56,499 nucleotides of DNA, from NCBI GenBank assembly GCA_947504705.1, contig CANNIA010000022.1, positions 1-56,499 of the forward strand, read 5' to 3'. Position numbers and translations under genes: made by a program. Shown piece after piece: positions 44,083 to 51,917 of the stretch. The notes under the pieces are model-generated. The model had not been told where the DNA came from. It did no database searches and saw only the letters and a program-made list of their open reading frames with translations. The DNA is from Paracoccaceae bacterium. Its GTDB lineage: Bacteria; Pseudomonadota; Alphaproteobacteria; Rhodobacterales; Rhodobacteraceae. Positions within the stretch are counted from its first letter, which is position 1. Each line of letters begins with the position of its first letter.

Positions 44083-45020
44083 TTGCGGACGGCTCCGAAG
44101 GTGATGCCGCGCAGAAGGTGTTTGCGCAGAAGGATAGTGAAAATCATGACTGGAAGCAGGAACAAGGTCGCGCCTGCGGCCACGGCCGGCCAATCCTGTC
44201 CCCCGACCCCGATGATCGTCGGGATGAAGGGCGGCGCGGTCTGGGCGTTGCCGCTCGTGAGCAGCACGGCGAAGGCATATTCGTTCCAGGCAAAGATAAG
44301 ACAGAAGATCGCGGTCGAGGCGATGCCGGTCGCGGCCTGCGGCAGGACGACCTTCCGGAAGGCCTGAAAGCGGGTGTAGCCGTCGATCAGCGCAGCCTCT
44401 TCATATTCGCGCGGGATTTCGTCGATGAACCCCTTCAGAAGCCAGACCGCAAGTGAGATGTTTACCCCGGTATAAAGCAGGATCATGCCCACATGCGTGT
44501 CCGAAAGGCCAAGCTGGCGATACATCAGATAGATCGGGATCGCGACGGCGATGGGGGGCATCATCCGCGTAGAGAGGATGAAAAACAGAAGGTCATCCTT
44601 CAGTGGAACCTTGAAACGCGAGAAGGCGTACGCGGCGAGGGTGCCAAGAAAGATCGACAGCGCCGTCGACCCAAACCCGATGATGACCGAGTTCAGAAAG
44701 CGTTCCCCAAACCGCGAAGGGCCAGTGATGATCGTGCCCTGGCGGCGGGCGATTTCCTCGAACAGCCCGTCGGGGGGTGGCAGGGTGTCAAGCTCGGACA
44801 CGGCGGGCCGGGTGCGGGTGGTAAAAAGGTTGACGTAGCCTTCCACAGTTGGTTCGAAGAACACCTTCGGCGGGTAGGAAATCGAATCCGGGCCGGTCTT
44901 GAAGCTGGTCGAGATGATCCACATCAGCGGCAGCAGCGTGATGATCGTGTAGGCGACGACCAGAAGGCCCGCGACCCATTTAGAGGCCTTTGAAGGTTCG
45001 GTGACGGAATAGGTACCCAT
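44079..45020 (-). CDS. carbohydrate ABC transporter permease (MalG/GlpQ class)
   Basis: A 313-aa permease with six predicted helices and the EAA loop EYEEAALIDGYTRFQAFRKVVLPQA. An unusually long periplasmic segment (TRTRPAVSELDTLPPPDGLFEEIARRQG) lies between helices 1 and 2, as in the GlpQ group. It lies 1 bp from the first permease gene. Confidence 0.9.
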   Translation of the reverse strand: MGTYSVTEPSKASKWVAGLLVVAYTIITLLPLMWIISTSFKTGPDSISYPPKVFFEPTVEGYVNLFTTRTRPAVSELDTLPPPDGLFEEIARRQGTIITGPSRFGERFLNSVIIGFGSTALSIFLGTLAAYAFSRFKVPLKDDLLFFILSTRMMPPIAVAIPIYLMYRQLGLSDTHVGMILLYTGVNISLAVWLLKGFIDEIPREYEEAALIDGYTRFQAFRKVVLPQAATGIASTAIFCLIFAWNEYAFAVLLTSGNAQTAPPFIPTIIGVGGQDWPAVAAGATLFLLPVMIFTILLRKHLLRGITFGAVRK

Positions 45021-45021
45021 C

Positions 45022-45975
45022 CTAGCGCTCCTTCACCTTGTTAAGCGCCTTCACGTAGATCGAGGCGAGGCCAAAGACGGTCACGAAAAGGATGATTGCA
45101 TAGGCCGAGGAATAGCCCGTGCGCCACTTCTCAAATGCCTCGCGCTTGAGGTCGATGGAGGTCAGGAGCGTCTCATCTCCCGGACCGCCCCCGGTCAGTA
45201 GATTGACCATGTCGAACATCTTGAAGTTCTCGATCCCGCGGAAAAGGACGGCCAGCATCAGGAACGGCAGGACCATTGGCACGGTGATCGTCCAGAACTG
45301 CCGCCACTTCGAGGCGCGGTCCACTTCGGCGGCCTCATAGATGTAGTCGGGAATCGAACGCAGCCCCGCAAGGCAAATGAGCATGACAAAGGGCGTCCAC
45401 ATCCAGGTGTCCACGATGATGATCGACCAGGGCGCAAGGCCTCCGGGGCCAAGCATCGAGAAGCTGGCAGCCGGGATCCCGGTGAAGAATTCGACGATGT
45501 AGTTCACCACGCCGATCTGCGGTTGGTACAGGAAGGTCCAGAAGTTGCCGACGACGGCGGGGGACAGCATCATCGGCACGACGAGAAGGGTGGTCAGCAG
45601 GTCGTTGCCCTTGAATTTTCGGTTGATCAGCCAAGCCAGCGTAAAGCCGATGATCACCTGCAGGATGATGGTCCAGATCAGGAAATGCGCCGTGGTCTGC
45701 ATGTTGGACCATGTGCCCTCGTCGGTAAGAATCCGGGCGTAGTTGCGATAGATCGGCTCCACCCACTCGATCTCGCGGTTCGGCTTGTTCGCCGCATAAT
45801 TGGTGAAGGACAGATAGACGGTCCAGATCAGCGGGAAGATGTTGATGGCCAACAAAAGCAGGATCGTGGGGGCCACGAAGATCCAGGCGATGGTGCGATC
45901 CGACAAGCCGCGGACCTTGCGTGCCAGGGATGGCGGGGTAGCCCGCGCAAGTCGGTCGATGGGGGACGTAACCAT
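45022..45975 (-). CDS. carbohydrate ABC transporter permease (MalF/GlpP class)
   Basis: A 317-aa permease: helices begin at IAWIFVAPTILLLLAINIFPLIW, and the EAA loop is YIYEAAEVDRASKWRQFWTITVPM. ATG 45975 (MVTSPIDRL) lies 55 bp after the binding-protein gene; the 99 nt of open frame upstream are mostly intergenic and unlike the family. Confidence 0.9.
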   Translation of the reverse strand: MVTSPIDRLARATPPSLARKVRGLSDRTIAWIFVAPTILLLLAINIFPLIWTVYLSFTNYAANKPNREIEWVEPIYRNYARILTDEGTWSNMQTTAHFLIWTIILQVIIGFTLAWLINRKFKGNDLLTTLLVVPMMLSPAVVGNFWTFLYQPQIGVVNYIVEFFTGIPAASFSMLGPGGLAPWSIIIVDTWMWTPFVMLICLAGLRSIPDYIYEAAEVDRASKWRQFWTITVPMVLPFLMLAVLFRGIENFKMFDMVNLLTGGGPGDETLLTSIDLKREAFEKWRTGYSSAYAIILFVTVFGLASIYVKALNKVKER

Positions 45976-46030
45976 GTCGGGGATCCTGGAAAAGGGGGTG
46001 CGCCGGTAGATCCCGGCGCACCCAGTCGGG

Positions 46031-47353
46031 TCAGAGCTTGCCGTCGTCCATGAAGACTTCGGTCCAGTCGGCAATCATCCCATCCAGCGCTTCTTTTGCC
46101 GTGCCGTTGCCGGCGACGACATAGTCATGAACGCGGGCCTGCGACGCCTGCAGAAGCGAGGCATAGCTTGGTTCTGCCCAGAAGTCCTTCACGATTGCCA
46201 TGCTGTCAAGGAAGGTCTGCGCATAGGGCTGGCTGGTGGCAAAGGACGGATCCTCGACCACGGCCTTCAGGCAAGAGAATCCGCCCATCGACCACCACTT
46301 TTGCTGCACGTCCTGCTGGGCGAACCATTTGACGTAGGCCAGCGCCCCATCCATGTTGTCCGTGTTGGCCACAACCGAGATGCCTTGGCCGCCAAGTTGG
46401 GCGTATTGTTCGCCGTTCGGACCCTTCGGGTTCACCAGATAGCCCGTTTTGCCGCCGCCGACGTTCGGATCAACTTCAAACCCTGGCCAGGTGAAAGCGA
46501 AGTTCATCTGCATCGCGACCTGACCCGATTTGTAGGCGTCGATGCCTTCGCCCATATAGGTGTTCGAGGTGCCAGGGGCGACGCAGCAATCATACAGCGA
46601 CTTGTAGAATTCAAGTCCGGCGATTGCTCCGTCCGAGTTTACAAAGCCTTCCATGTCATAGGGCTTTTCGGGGTTGTCGTACTTGAAGCCGAAGGAATGC
46701 AGGACATCCATCGCCCCCATGGTGATGCCTTCAGACCCACGCTCGGTGTAGATCGAAGCACCATAGACCGTCTTGCCGTCAATATCGCGGCCCTGGAAGA
46801 ATTCGGCGACGTCCTTGAGTTCGGCAAAGGTGGCGGGCGGGGTCAGGTCGCGGCCATACTTTTCTTTGAACGCGGTCTGGATTTCGGGACGTTCAAACCA
46901 GTCCTTGCGGTAGGTCCAGCCCACCACATCGCCAAAGGCGGGCAGCGACCAATAGTTCGGCGTGCCTTTCGGCCATTCGGAATAGCCCGTCACCGTGGCC
47001 GGGACGAAGGCATCCATCGAAATGCCTTCCTTGTCGAAGAAATCGTTCAGCTTGACGTACCAGCCGTTTTCAGCAGCGCCGCCTATCCATTGGCTGTCGC
47101 CGATCATCAGGTCGCATAACTGGCCGCCCGAGTTCAACTCGTTCAGCATGCGGTCGGCAAAGTTGGGCCACGGAACGAACTCGAAGTTCATCTTGGTGCC
47201 AGACTGGGCTTCGAAGTCTTTCGAAAGCTCGACCAGCGCGTTTGCTGGGTCCCATGCGGCCCAGCAGAGGGTCAGTTCTTTGTCCTGCGCACTGGCCTGG
47301 GTCGCCCAGATAAGTGCAGTCGCCGCAGATGCGGCAAGTGTCATCCGTTTCAT
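46031..47353 (-). CDS. carbohydrate ABC transporter substrate-binding protein
   Basis: A 440-aa family-1-type extracellular binding protein. Signal MKRMTLAASAATALIWATQASAQ, then KELTLCWAAWDPANALVELSKDFE. Internal Cys pairs (YDCCVAPG) are notable. First gene of the operon SBP - permease - permease - DUF2160 - ATPase - ATPase - kinase. Start has an AGGA site. A candidate operator lies about 100 bp upstream. The ligand is probably a short polyol or ketose given the kinase. Confidence 0.9.
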   Translation of the reverse strand: MKRMTLAASAATALIWATQASAQDKELTLCWAAWDPANALVELSKDFEAQSGTKMNFEFVPWPNFADRMLNELNSGGQLCDLMIGDSQWIGGAAENGWYVKLNDFFDKEGISMDAFVPATVTGYSEWPKGTPNYWSLPAFGDVVGWTYRKDWFERPEIQTAFKEKYGRDLTPPATFAELKDVAEFFQGRDIDGKTVYGASIYTERGSEGITMGAMDVLHSFGFKYDNPEKPYDMEGFVNSDGAIAGLEFYKSLYDCCVAPGTSNTYMGEGIDAYKSGQVAMQMNFAFTWPGFEVDPNVGGGKTGYLVNPKGPNGEQYAQLGGQGISVVANTDNMDGALAYVKWFAQQDVQQKWWSMGGFSCLKAVVEDPSFATSQPYAQTFLDSMAIVKDFWAEPSYASLLQASQARVHDYVVAGNGTAKEALDGMIADWTEVFMDDGKL

Positions 47354-47452
47354 GCAATCCTCCCGGTTTTGGTGAAATTGGACCCGTGTAGCGCCGGGCC
47401 TTCTTTGGATTGAGGCGACCATAGACTCAGCGTCTGGGGCCTGTAAAGCAAT

Positions 47453-47474
47453 TTTTGAGGAACGTACCTCAAAA
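47453..47474. promoter_or_regulatory. LacI-type operator upstream of the polyol/ketose ABC operon
   Basis: TTTTGAGG-AACGTA-CCTCAAAA is a dyad with perfect 8-bp arms and a near-symmetric centre. It lies between the regulator gene and the binding-protein gene it is expected to control. A related half site occurs at 48623. Confidence 0.75.
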
Positions 47475-47511
47475 TGATCGAACAGCTTGTAGCAATGCGA
47501 TTTTGCGAACC

Positions 47512-48594
47512 TCAGGAGGTGCGATCGATAGGGGCTTGGGCCGAAAAATCGGGTAGCGCGGGAAGGTTTTCACGCAAGACGATTTCGATTCGAATCTGCT
47601 CCTGACCTTCGTCGAGTGGCTGATGGTCAACCTTCGCGCGCAGCACACGCAGGGTGGATCGTGCCAGATGGCCAAGGTTCTGGGTGATGACCGCAGTGAC
47701 CTCGCCGCCGATAAGCGCCGCCCTGACATGCGGGGTAAGTTCGTGGCAGATCACCGTGAGTTTCCCTGAAAGCCCCATATCCGCAAGCACTTGCGTCAAA
47801 GTTCGGTTGCCACCGCCCATGGCATAGATGCCGCAGATCTGGGGCGCGTTCGTAAGTATTTCAGCGACGACCTGACGCAAAGTGACGGGCGAGCCGTGGG
47901 TTTCCAGCGATTGCAGCACTTCAAGACCAGGAAAGTCGCGCTGCATCACCTCGTCAAAGCCGCGCCTGCGTTCGATCATGTCCCGGGCAAGCAGGGATTG
48001 ACCAAGGACCATGACCTGACCAGGCCCACCGCCCAGAAACCGGCCAATCATCACGCCCGCCGTCCGCCCCGCTGCGCGGTTGTCAACGCCGACGAAATGG
48101 TCGCACCCGGCGTTTGGCAGATCCGAGACAAGCGCGACCGTCGGAATCCCCTTGGCGCGCAGGCCGCGCACCGCATCCCGCAAGACCGGCGTTTCCGGTG
48201 CCATCAGCGCAACGCCGACATAATTACGGTCGGACAGGCTGCCAAGCAGGGCAGCCAGCGCATGCGGGTCTTCGGCGGGAAACCGGTAAAGGTGAAGTTC
48301 GGTTCGGCTAGTCGCGGCCATCGATCCCGCCTCGGTCAAAGCTTCCGCAAGGGATTGAAGGAATTGACTTTCCGTGTCCGGCAGGACAGCCGCAACCTTA
48401 TAGCTCCGACCGCGCGCAAGGTTGGCGGCGGTCAAGTCTCGGACATACCCAAGCTTCGAAATCGCCTCGTTTACGGCGCGGACGGTTTTCTCACGCACCC
48501 CGGGCCGCGCGTTAAGAACGCGGTCGACTGTCGCCAGGCTGACCCCGGCCTCACGCGCAATATCGATGACAGTTGGCCGCAAAACGGGCTCCAA
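47512..48594 (-). CDS. LacI-family transcriptional regulator
   Basis: A 360-aa repressor: the N-terminal HTH RPTVIDIAREAGVSLATVDRVLNARPGV, with the hinge region around RDLTAANLARGRSYKVAAVLPD, and a periplasmic-binding-protein-like sensor. The HTH has SLATVDRVLN, a pattern of the LacI branch tied to sugar-alcohol and inositol transporters. It lies in the same direction as, and just upstream of, the ABC operon. Twin palindromic sites at 47453 and 48623 suggest repression of the operon and of itself. Confidence 0.9.
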   Translation of the reverse strand: MEPVLRPTVIDIAREAGVSLATVDRVLNARPGVREKTVRAVNEAISKLGYVRDLTAANLARGRSYKVAAVLPDTESQFLQSLAEALTEAGSMAATSRTELHLYRFPAEDPHALAALLGSLSDRNYVGVALMAPETPVLRDAVRGLRAKGIPTVALVSDLPNAGCDHFVGVDNRAAGRTAGVMIGRFLGGGPGQVMVLGQSLLARDMIERRRGFDEVMQRDFPGLEVLQSLETHGSPVTLRQVVAEILTNAPQICGIYAMGGGNRTLTQVLADMGLSGKLTVICHELTPHVRAALIGGEVTAVITQNLGHLARSTLRVLRAKVDHQPLDEGQEQIRIEIVLRENLPALPDFSAQAPIDRTS

Positions 48595-49093
48595 GTTTTC
48601 TACGTCACTATTCGGTGGAAGCTGAGGTACGTCAATCAGAAATTGCTTTCTCGCAAGCCCGTGAATCGCGATGGCAGCAAAGCCCTACACTGCGTTCGAG
48701 ATCCTCCGCAGGTCCAAGTATGGTCGTGCTCTGGGCATTTTAAGGCGCGGGCGGCGTGTCTTACGGCTGTCCCCCAACGAACAGTTTCCTTCATAAATTG
48801 CCAGTTGCGCGGGTCCTCTTCCCCGCGCTTCATCCAGTACAGTGCCGGGGCCTCCCTATCCAGCTTCTTTGGGCTCGCCGAAATTAGCTATTCCGGGGTT
48901 TTGTCATTCCCAGCAGCTTGGGCAACACGGGACCAATCAATCGGCTGCCGTCTGATCTGAAAGGATCAGATCCATGAAAAACTCTGCCTCCGGGCGGTCC
49001 AAGGTTGGGGGTCGGATCACAGGTTGGGCAGAGTCGGCATCACGGGAATGGAAATTTAGGGGGACAGGTCAGGGCCAAGATGGGCTAGATGCT
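48595..49093. other. 499-bp region between LacI gene and ribokinase; possible IS end remnant
   Basis: The first ~50 bp hold the second LacI-type half site. The rest shows no convincing gene: a 65-codon minus frame (48636-48833) reads MKRGEEDPRNWQFMKETV but has no family I recognise. Near 49047-49076, GGAAATTTAGGGGGACAGGTCA on its complementary strand begins TGACCTGTCCCCC, which resembles the terminal repeat of IS407-group IS3 elements. An eroded IS end at this junction is plausible but not established. Confidence 0.35.
48623..48638. promoter_or_regulatory. second LacI-type half operator, upstream of the LacI gene
   Basis: TGAGGTACGTCAATCA; its complement TGATTGACGTACCTCA shares ACGTACCTCA with the palindrome at 47453. 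It lies 29 bp before the regulator start, a normal place for autoregulation. Confidence 0.55.
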
Positions 49094-49957
49094 TCAGCGA
49101 GTGCTGACGTGGATTGCGGCAGCGTGTGAGGCTGCCTGACATGCGTCGTGTAATGTCTGGCCACTGCCGAGGGCTGCACATAGTGTTCCGATGAAGGCAT
49201 CTCCGGCGCCATGACTGGACACTGCCTGGACCTTTTCGGCGGGTAACGAGAATGCCTCATCATCCGGCGTGACGGCTGCAAGACCTTTGCTGCCTGCGGT
49301 CACGATCACTGCCTCGAACTGGTCGGCGAGCCGTCTGGCCGCGTCGGCGGCGCTGTGCAGGCAGCAAACCGGATCGGCTCCCATCATCTCGGCCTCGACC
49401 GAATTGACAACCAGAATGTCGACCAGCGGGACCAGATCGGTCGAGAGCCCCCGCGCCGGGGCAGCATTCAAGAGCGTGCGGATGCCCCGCGCCCGCGCCT
49501 GCCTTGCGGCCGCGATGTTCAGGGCCTCGGGGACTTCGTTCTGCAGGATCATCAGGCTGACATCTTGCCAAAGCGCGTCGTCATCCAGCCTGTCCGCATT
49601 AGAGTGAAGATTGGCCCCAGAAACGATGGTTGCGGCGTAGTCGCCCGAGCCGTCGAGGATTGCTACACTCATCCCCGAGCCGACATTGGGCAGGGTGACG
49701 ACAAAGGCATCGTCCACTCCCCCGGCCTGCAATGCGCGGCGCAGAAAACTGCCGAAATCGTCGGCCCCGATGGCGCCAAACATCCGGGCGCTGGCACCTG
49801 CGCGGGCAACAGCCACCGCCTGATTGCCACCTTTTCCCCCGAATTTGGGATACCACCGGTTGCCCACCGCCGTTTCGTCCTTGCGGGGCAGATGGTTGGC
49901 TTCGACCATGATGTCATAGTGCAGGCTGCCGACAACTAGGATGGTGGGGCGGGTCAC
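49094..49957 (-). CDS. rbsK: ribokinase RbsK
   Basis: A 287-aa PfkB-family kinase. The sugar-binding GGKGGNQAVAVARAGA and catalytic SSHGAGDAFIGTLCAALG motifs are typical of ribokinase. GTG 49957 (VTRPTILVVGSLHYD) follows AGGAAA. The frame opens further upstream at a TTG, but that would overlap the RpiR gene by 140 bp. Slightly short at the C-terminus but with all catalytic parts. It is the only apparently intact gene of a decayed ribose-type operon. Confidence 0.88.
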   Translation of the reverse strand: MTRPTILVVGSLHYDIMVEANHLPRKDETAVGNRWYPKFGGKGGNQAVAVARAGASARMFGAIGADDFGSFLRRALQAGGVDDAFVVTLPNVGSGMSVAILDGSGDYAATIVSGANLHSNADRLDDDALWQDVSLMILQNEVPEALNIAAARQARARGIRTLLNAAPARGLSTDLVPLVDILVVNSVEAEMMGADPVCCLHSAADAARRLADQFEAVIVTAGSKGLAAVTPDDEAFSLPAEKVQAVSSHGAGDAFIGTLCAALGSGQTLHDACQAASHAAAIHVSTR

Positions 49958-49967
49958 GGGATTTTCC

Positions 49968-50447
49968 TTACAGCTTTCGTTTGGCCTGCACGGCACGCAT
50001 CCTGCGGGCAATCTGGGCCGAGCCGCCAAACCCGTAGAAATCGCGCTGCCGGGCGCGGTGGAGGTGATCTGCGGCGCGGTCGACGGCCTGAAGATCAAGA
50101 ATTGCAAAGGTCTCTTCCAAGGCCCGCATCGCGGTGCGAAACACCTTCTGCACGATCTGGCCAGAGGTGTCGTCGGCCCCTATCTCGGCATGCAGGGCTG
50201 CAGTATCAGACCGGTAGTAGTCCACCAGTCCCTGACGAAACTCACGAAAGCCGGCGAAGCCCTGCTTTTTGGCGACCTTGACCACCATCGCCACGGACAC
50301 ACCCGACCCGACCGCCACGTCGCGCAGCGCCGTCGCCTCGTCAATGTCCCTGCGCGCCAGAATGTCGGCGGCAACCTGCGTTTCGAGTGGTGTCAACGTC
50401 GGCAGTTTCATCCGGATCTGTCCGCCGACCGCGCGCGCGTCACCCAT
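49968..50447 (-). pseudogene. RpiR-family regulator truncated in its SIS domain
   Basis: A 159-aa product. The HTH (TLTPLETQVAADILARRDIDEATALRDVAVGSGVSVAMVVKVAKKQGF) is complete. The SIS domain starts normally (RARQRDFYGFGGSAQIARR) but ends after ~20 residues with MRAVQAKRKL and TAA, where the family continues for about 120 more. The ribokinase gene begins 11 bp later, so a deletion has removed the effector-binding part while keeping the next gene's ribosome-binding site. The product might still bind DNA without sensing sugar phosphate. Confidence 0.75.
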
Positions 50448-50459
50448 GTCTCACCCCAG

Positions 50460-50960
50460 CTAGCCGCTGGTCAACTTGTCGATCAGCATGGCGACAATGA
50501 TGATGATTCCGGTGGCAAGCAACTGGTAGATAGCCTGGACGTTCATCAGGGTAAGCCCGTTGCGAAACGTGCCAAGGATGACGGCCCCAATTGCACATTC
50601 GAAGATTGAGCTACGACCGCCCATCAGGCTGGCCCCGCCAATCGCGGCGGCTGCGATGGCGTACAGCTCCCACAGAGTTCCCAGCGTGGGTTCGGCAGCC
50701 CCCAACCGACCGATCAGGATCATCGCGGCAAAGGTCGCCATCAGGTCCGAGATCATATAGGCGGCAAGTTCGGTCAGCTTTACCGGCACCCCGGCGATCC
50801 GCGCGGCTTCCGGGTTACCACCGACGGCCATGAAGTATTCGCCAAGCGGGGTCTTGTTGAGGATCACTCAGGCGAGCAGCGCCAGAATTCCAACCGCTAT
50901 CACCGGGTTTGGGATACTGGCAAGCGACCCATTGGTCAGGGCGCAAAACCCATCTGGAGC
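50460..50960 (-). pseudogene. ribose-type ABC permease (RbsC class), 5'-truncated with in-frame TGA
   Basis: The C-terminal ~165 codons of an RbsC-type permease. The frame reads SLASIPNPVIAVGILALLA, then TGA (50868-50870), then VILNKTPLGEYFMAVGGNPEAARIAGVPV and the last three helices, ending DKLTSG. The TGA lies where the family usually has Trp. Upstream it is cut by the IS5 element at 50961, losing roughly half of the protein. The open frame from GTG 50867 is not a real gene start. Confidence 0.88.
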
Positions 50961-51108
50961 GGCTCTGTTGCACAAATCCTGTCAGGGATTCATCTTGTGA
51001 ATCCAGTGTTAGCTGGATGTCATGAGCAGACCGAACACACCGACCTACAAGACCCTCAACTGGCCCGCCTACAACAAGGCGCGCTGGCGCCGCGGATCGC
51101 TGATAATC

Positions 51109-51147
51109 CATTGGCCGGTAGGCGATTGTCTTCAATCGCCGTAAGGC
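51109..51147 (+). repeat. palindromic mini-insertion near the start of the IS5 transposase
   Basis: The core GGCGATTGTCTTCAATCGCC (51121-51140) is flanked by GCC and GGC at ~4 nt. Its arms are identical to the IS3 orfB insertion at 39223. Read on the opposite strand, the loop is AAGA against AAGG in IS3, so the two are the same element in opposite orientation. Removing 39 nt restores SLII-WFGSDMAW, the family N-terminal region. Confidence 0.8.
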
Positions 51148-51423
51148 TGGTTCGGTTCTGACATGGCATGGGCGGCGCAGCCGACGGGCAAGCGTGGGCG
51201 ACCGCCCGTCTACACCGACGCCGCCTTCCAAGCCTGCCTGACGATGAAGGTGCTCTTCGGCATGGCCCTGCGGCAGACGACAGGGTTTGTCGAGAGCCTG
51301 CTGCGGTTGATCGGTCTGGACTGGGATGTGCCGGACTTCAGCACGCCCAGCCGTCGCCAGAAGACCCTTGCCGTGAACATTCCGCATCGGGGGTCGCTGG
51401 GTCCGCTGCATCTCTTGATCGAC

Positions 51424-51465
51424 ATCGAGCCGGTAAGCGCCACCGGATCGAGCGAACCGGCGAGG
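51424..51465 (+). repeat. in-frame expansion directly after the first catalytic Asp of the IS5 transposase
   Basis: Family proteins read LLIDSTGIKVEGEGEW. Here LLID is followed by IEPVSATGSSEPAR and then GIKVEGEGEW: 14 residues in place of two, a net gain of 36 nt. The segment contains ATCGAGC twice (51424-51430 and 51447-51453) and GCCGGT...ACCGGC ends (51429-51434, 51456-51461). Confidence 0.7.
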
Positions 51466-51675
51466 GGGATCAAGGTGGAGGGAGAAGGCGAGTGGAACGC
51501 CCGCAAGCATAGCGGTCCCAAGCGCCGTGTCTGGCGCAAGGTCCATCTCGGGATCGACGAGCAAACACTGGAGATCAGGGCCGTCGAGATCACCAGCAGC
51601 GACATAGGCGACGCGCCCATGTTGCCGGAGTTGCTCAGCCAGATCCCTGCTGATCAGGACATTGCAAGCGTCTCA

Positions 51676-51711
51676 GCCGACGGGGCCGCCGATGGGGCCG
51701 CCGACGGGGCC
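51676..51711 (+). repeat. 12-bp in-frame triplication in the IS5 transposase
   Basis: GCCGACGGGGCC three times (the middle copy has one C-to-T change), encoding ADGA-ADGA-ADGA before HDTRKCHDA. Family members have one ADGA followed by YDTRK. The repeated block contains the second catalytic Asp. Confidence 0.92.
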
Positions 51712-51873
51712 CACGACACGCGCAAATGCCACGATGCCATCGCCGAACGCGGGGTCGCCGCCGTCATTCCACCCCGAAAGAACGCCAGGTCGTGGAAGAC
51801 AGAAACGGCAGGTGCGGTCGCGTACAACGAGGCCCTGCGGGCGTCGAAATACCTCGGACGGGCACTCTGGCGA

Positions 51874-51917
51874 CCCCTCTCGGCAGCATCCTTTGGATGC
51901 GCCTGCCGGGCAATGGA
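51874..51917 (+). repeat. 44-nt hairpin insertion before the catalytic Glu of the IS5 transposase
   Basis: CGGCA-GCATCC-TTT-GGATGC-(GCC)-TGCCG (51881-51908) is an 11-bp stem with a 3-nt bulge. It interrupts LGRALWR/WSGYHRR and shifts the frame by two. Its sequence differs from the GGCGATTG palindrome, though its size is similar. Confidence 0.75.

Noticed and set aside
48636-48833. 65-codon minus-strand frame upstream of the LacI gene as a real gene
   Set aside because: No ribosome-binding site, no recognised family, and it overlaps the regulatory region.
38679-50870. Three in-frame TGA codons at or near expected Trp or Arg positions as evidence of UGA recoding
   Set aside because: TGA is used as the normal stop of many intact genes here (for example at 9779 and 16045), and all three cases are in genes broken in other ways.
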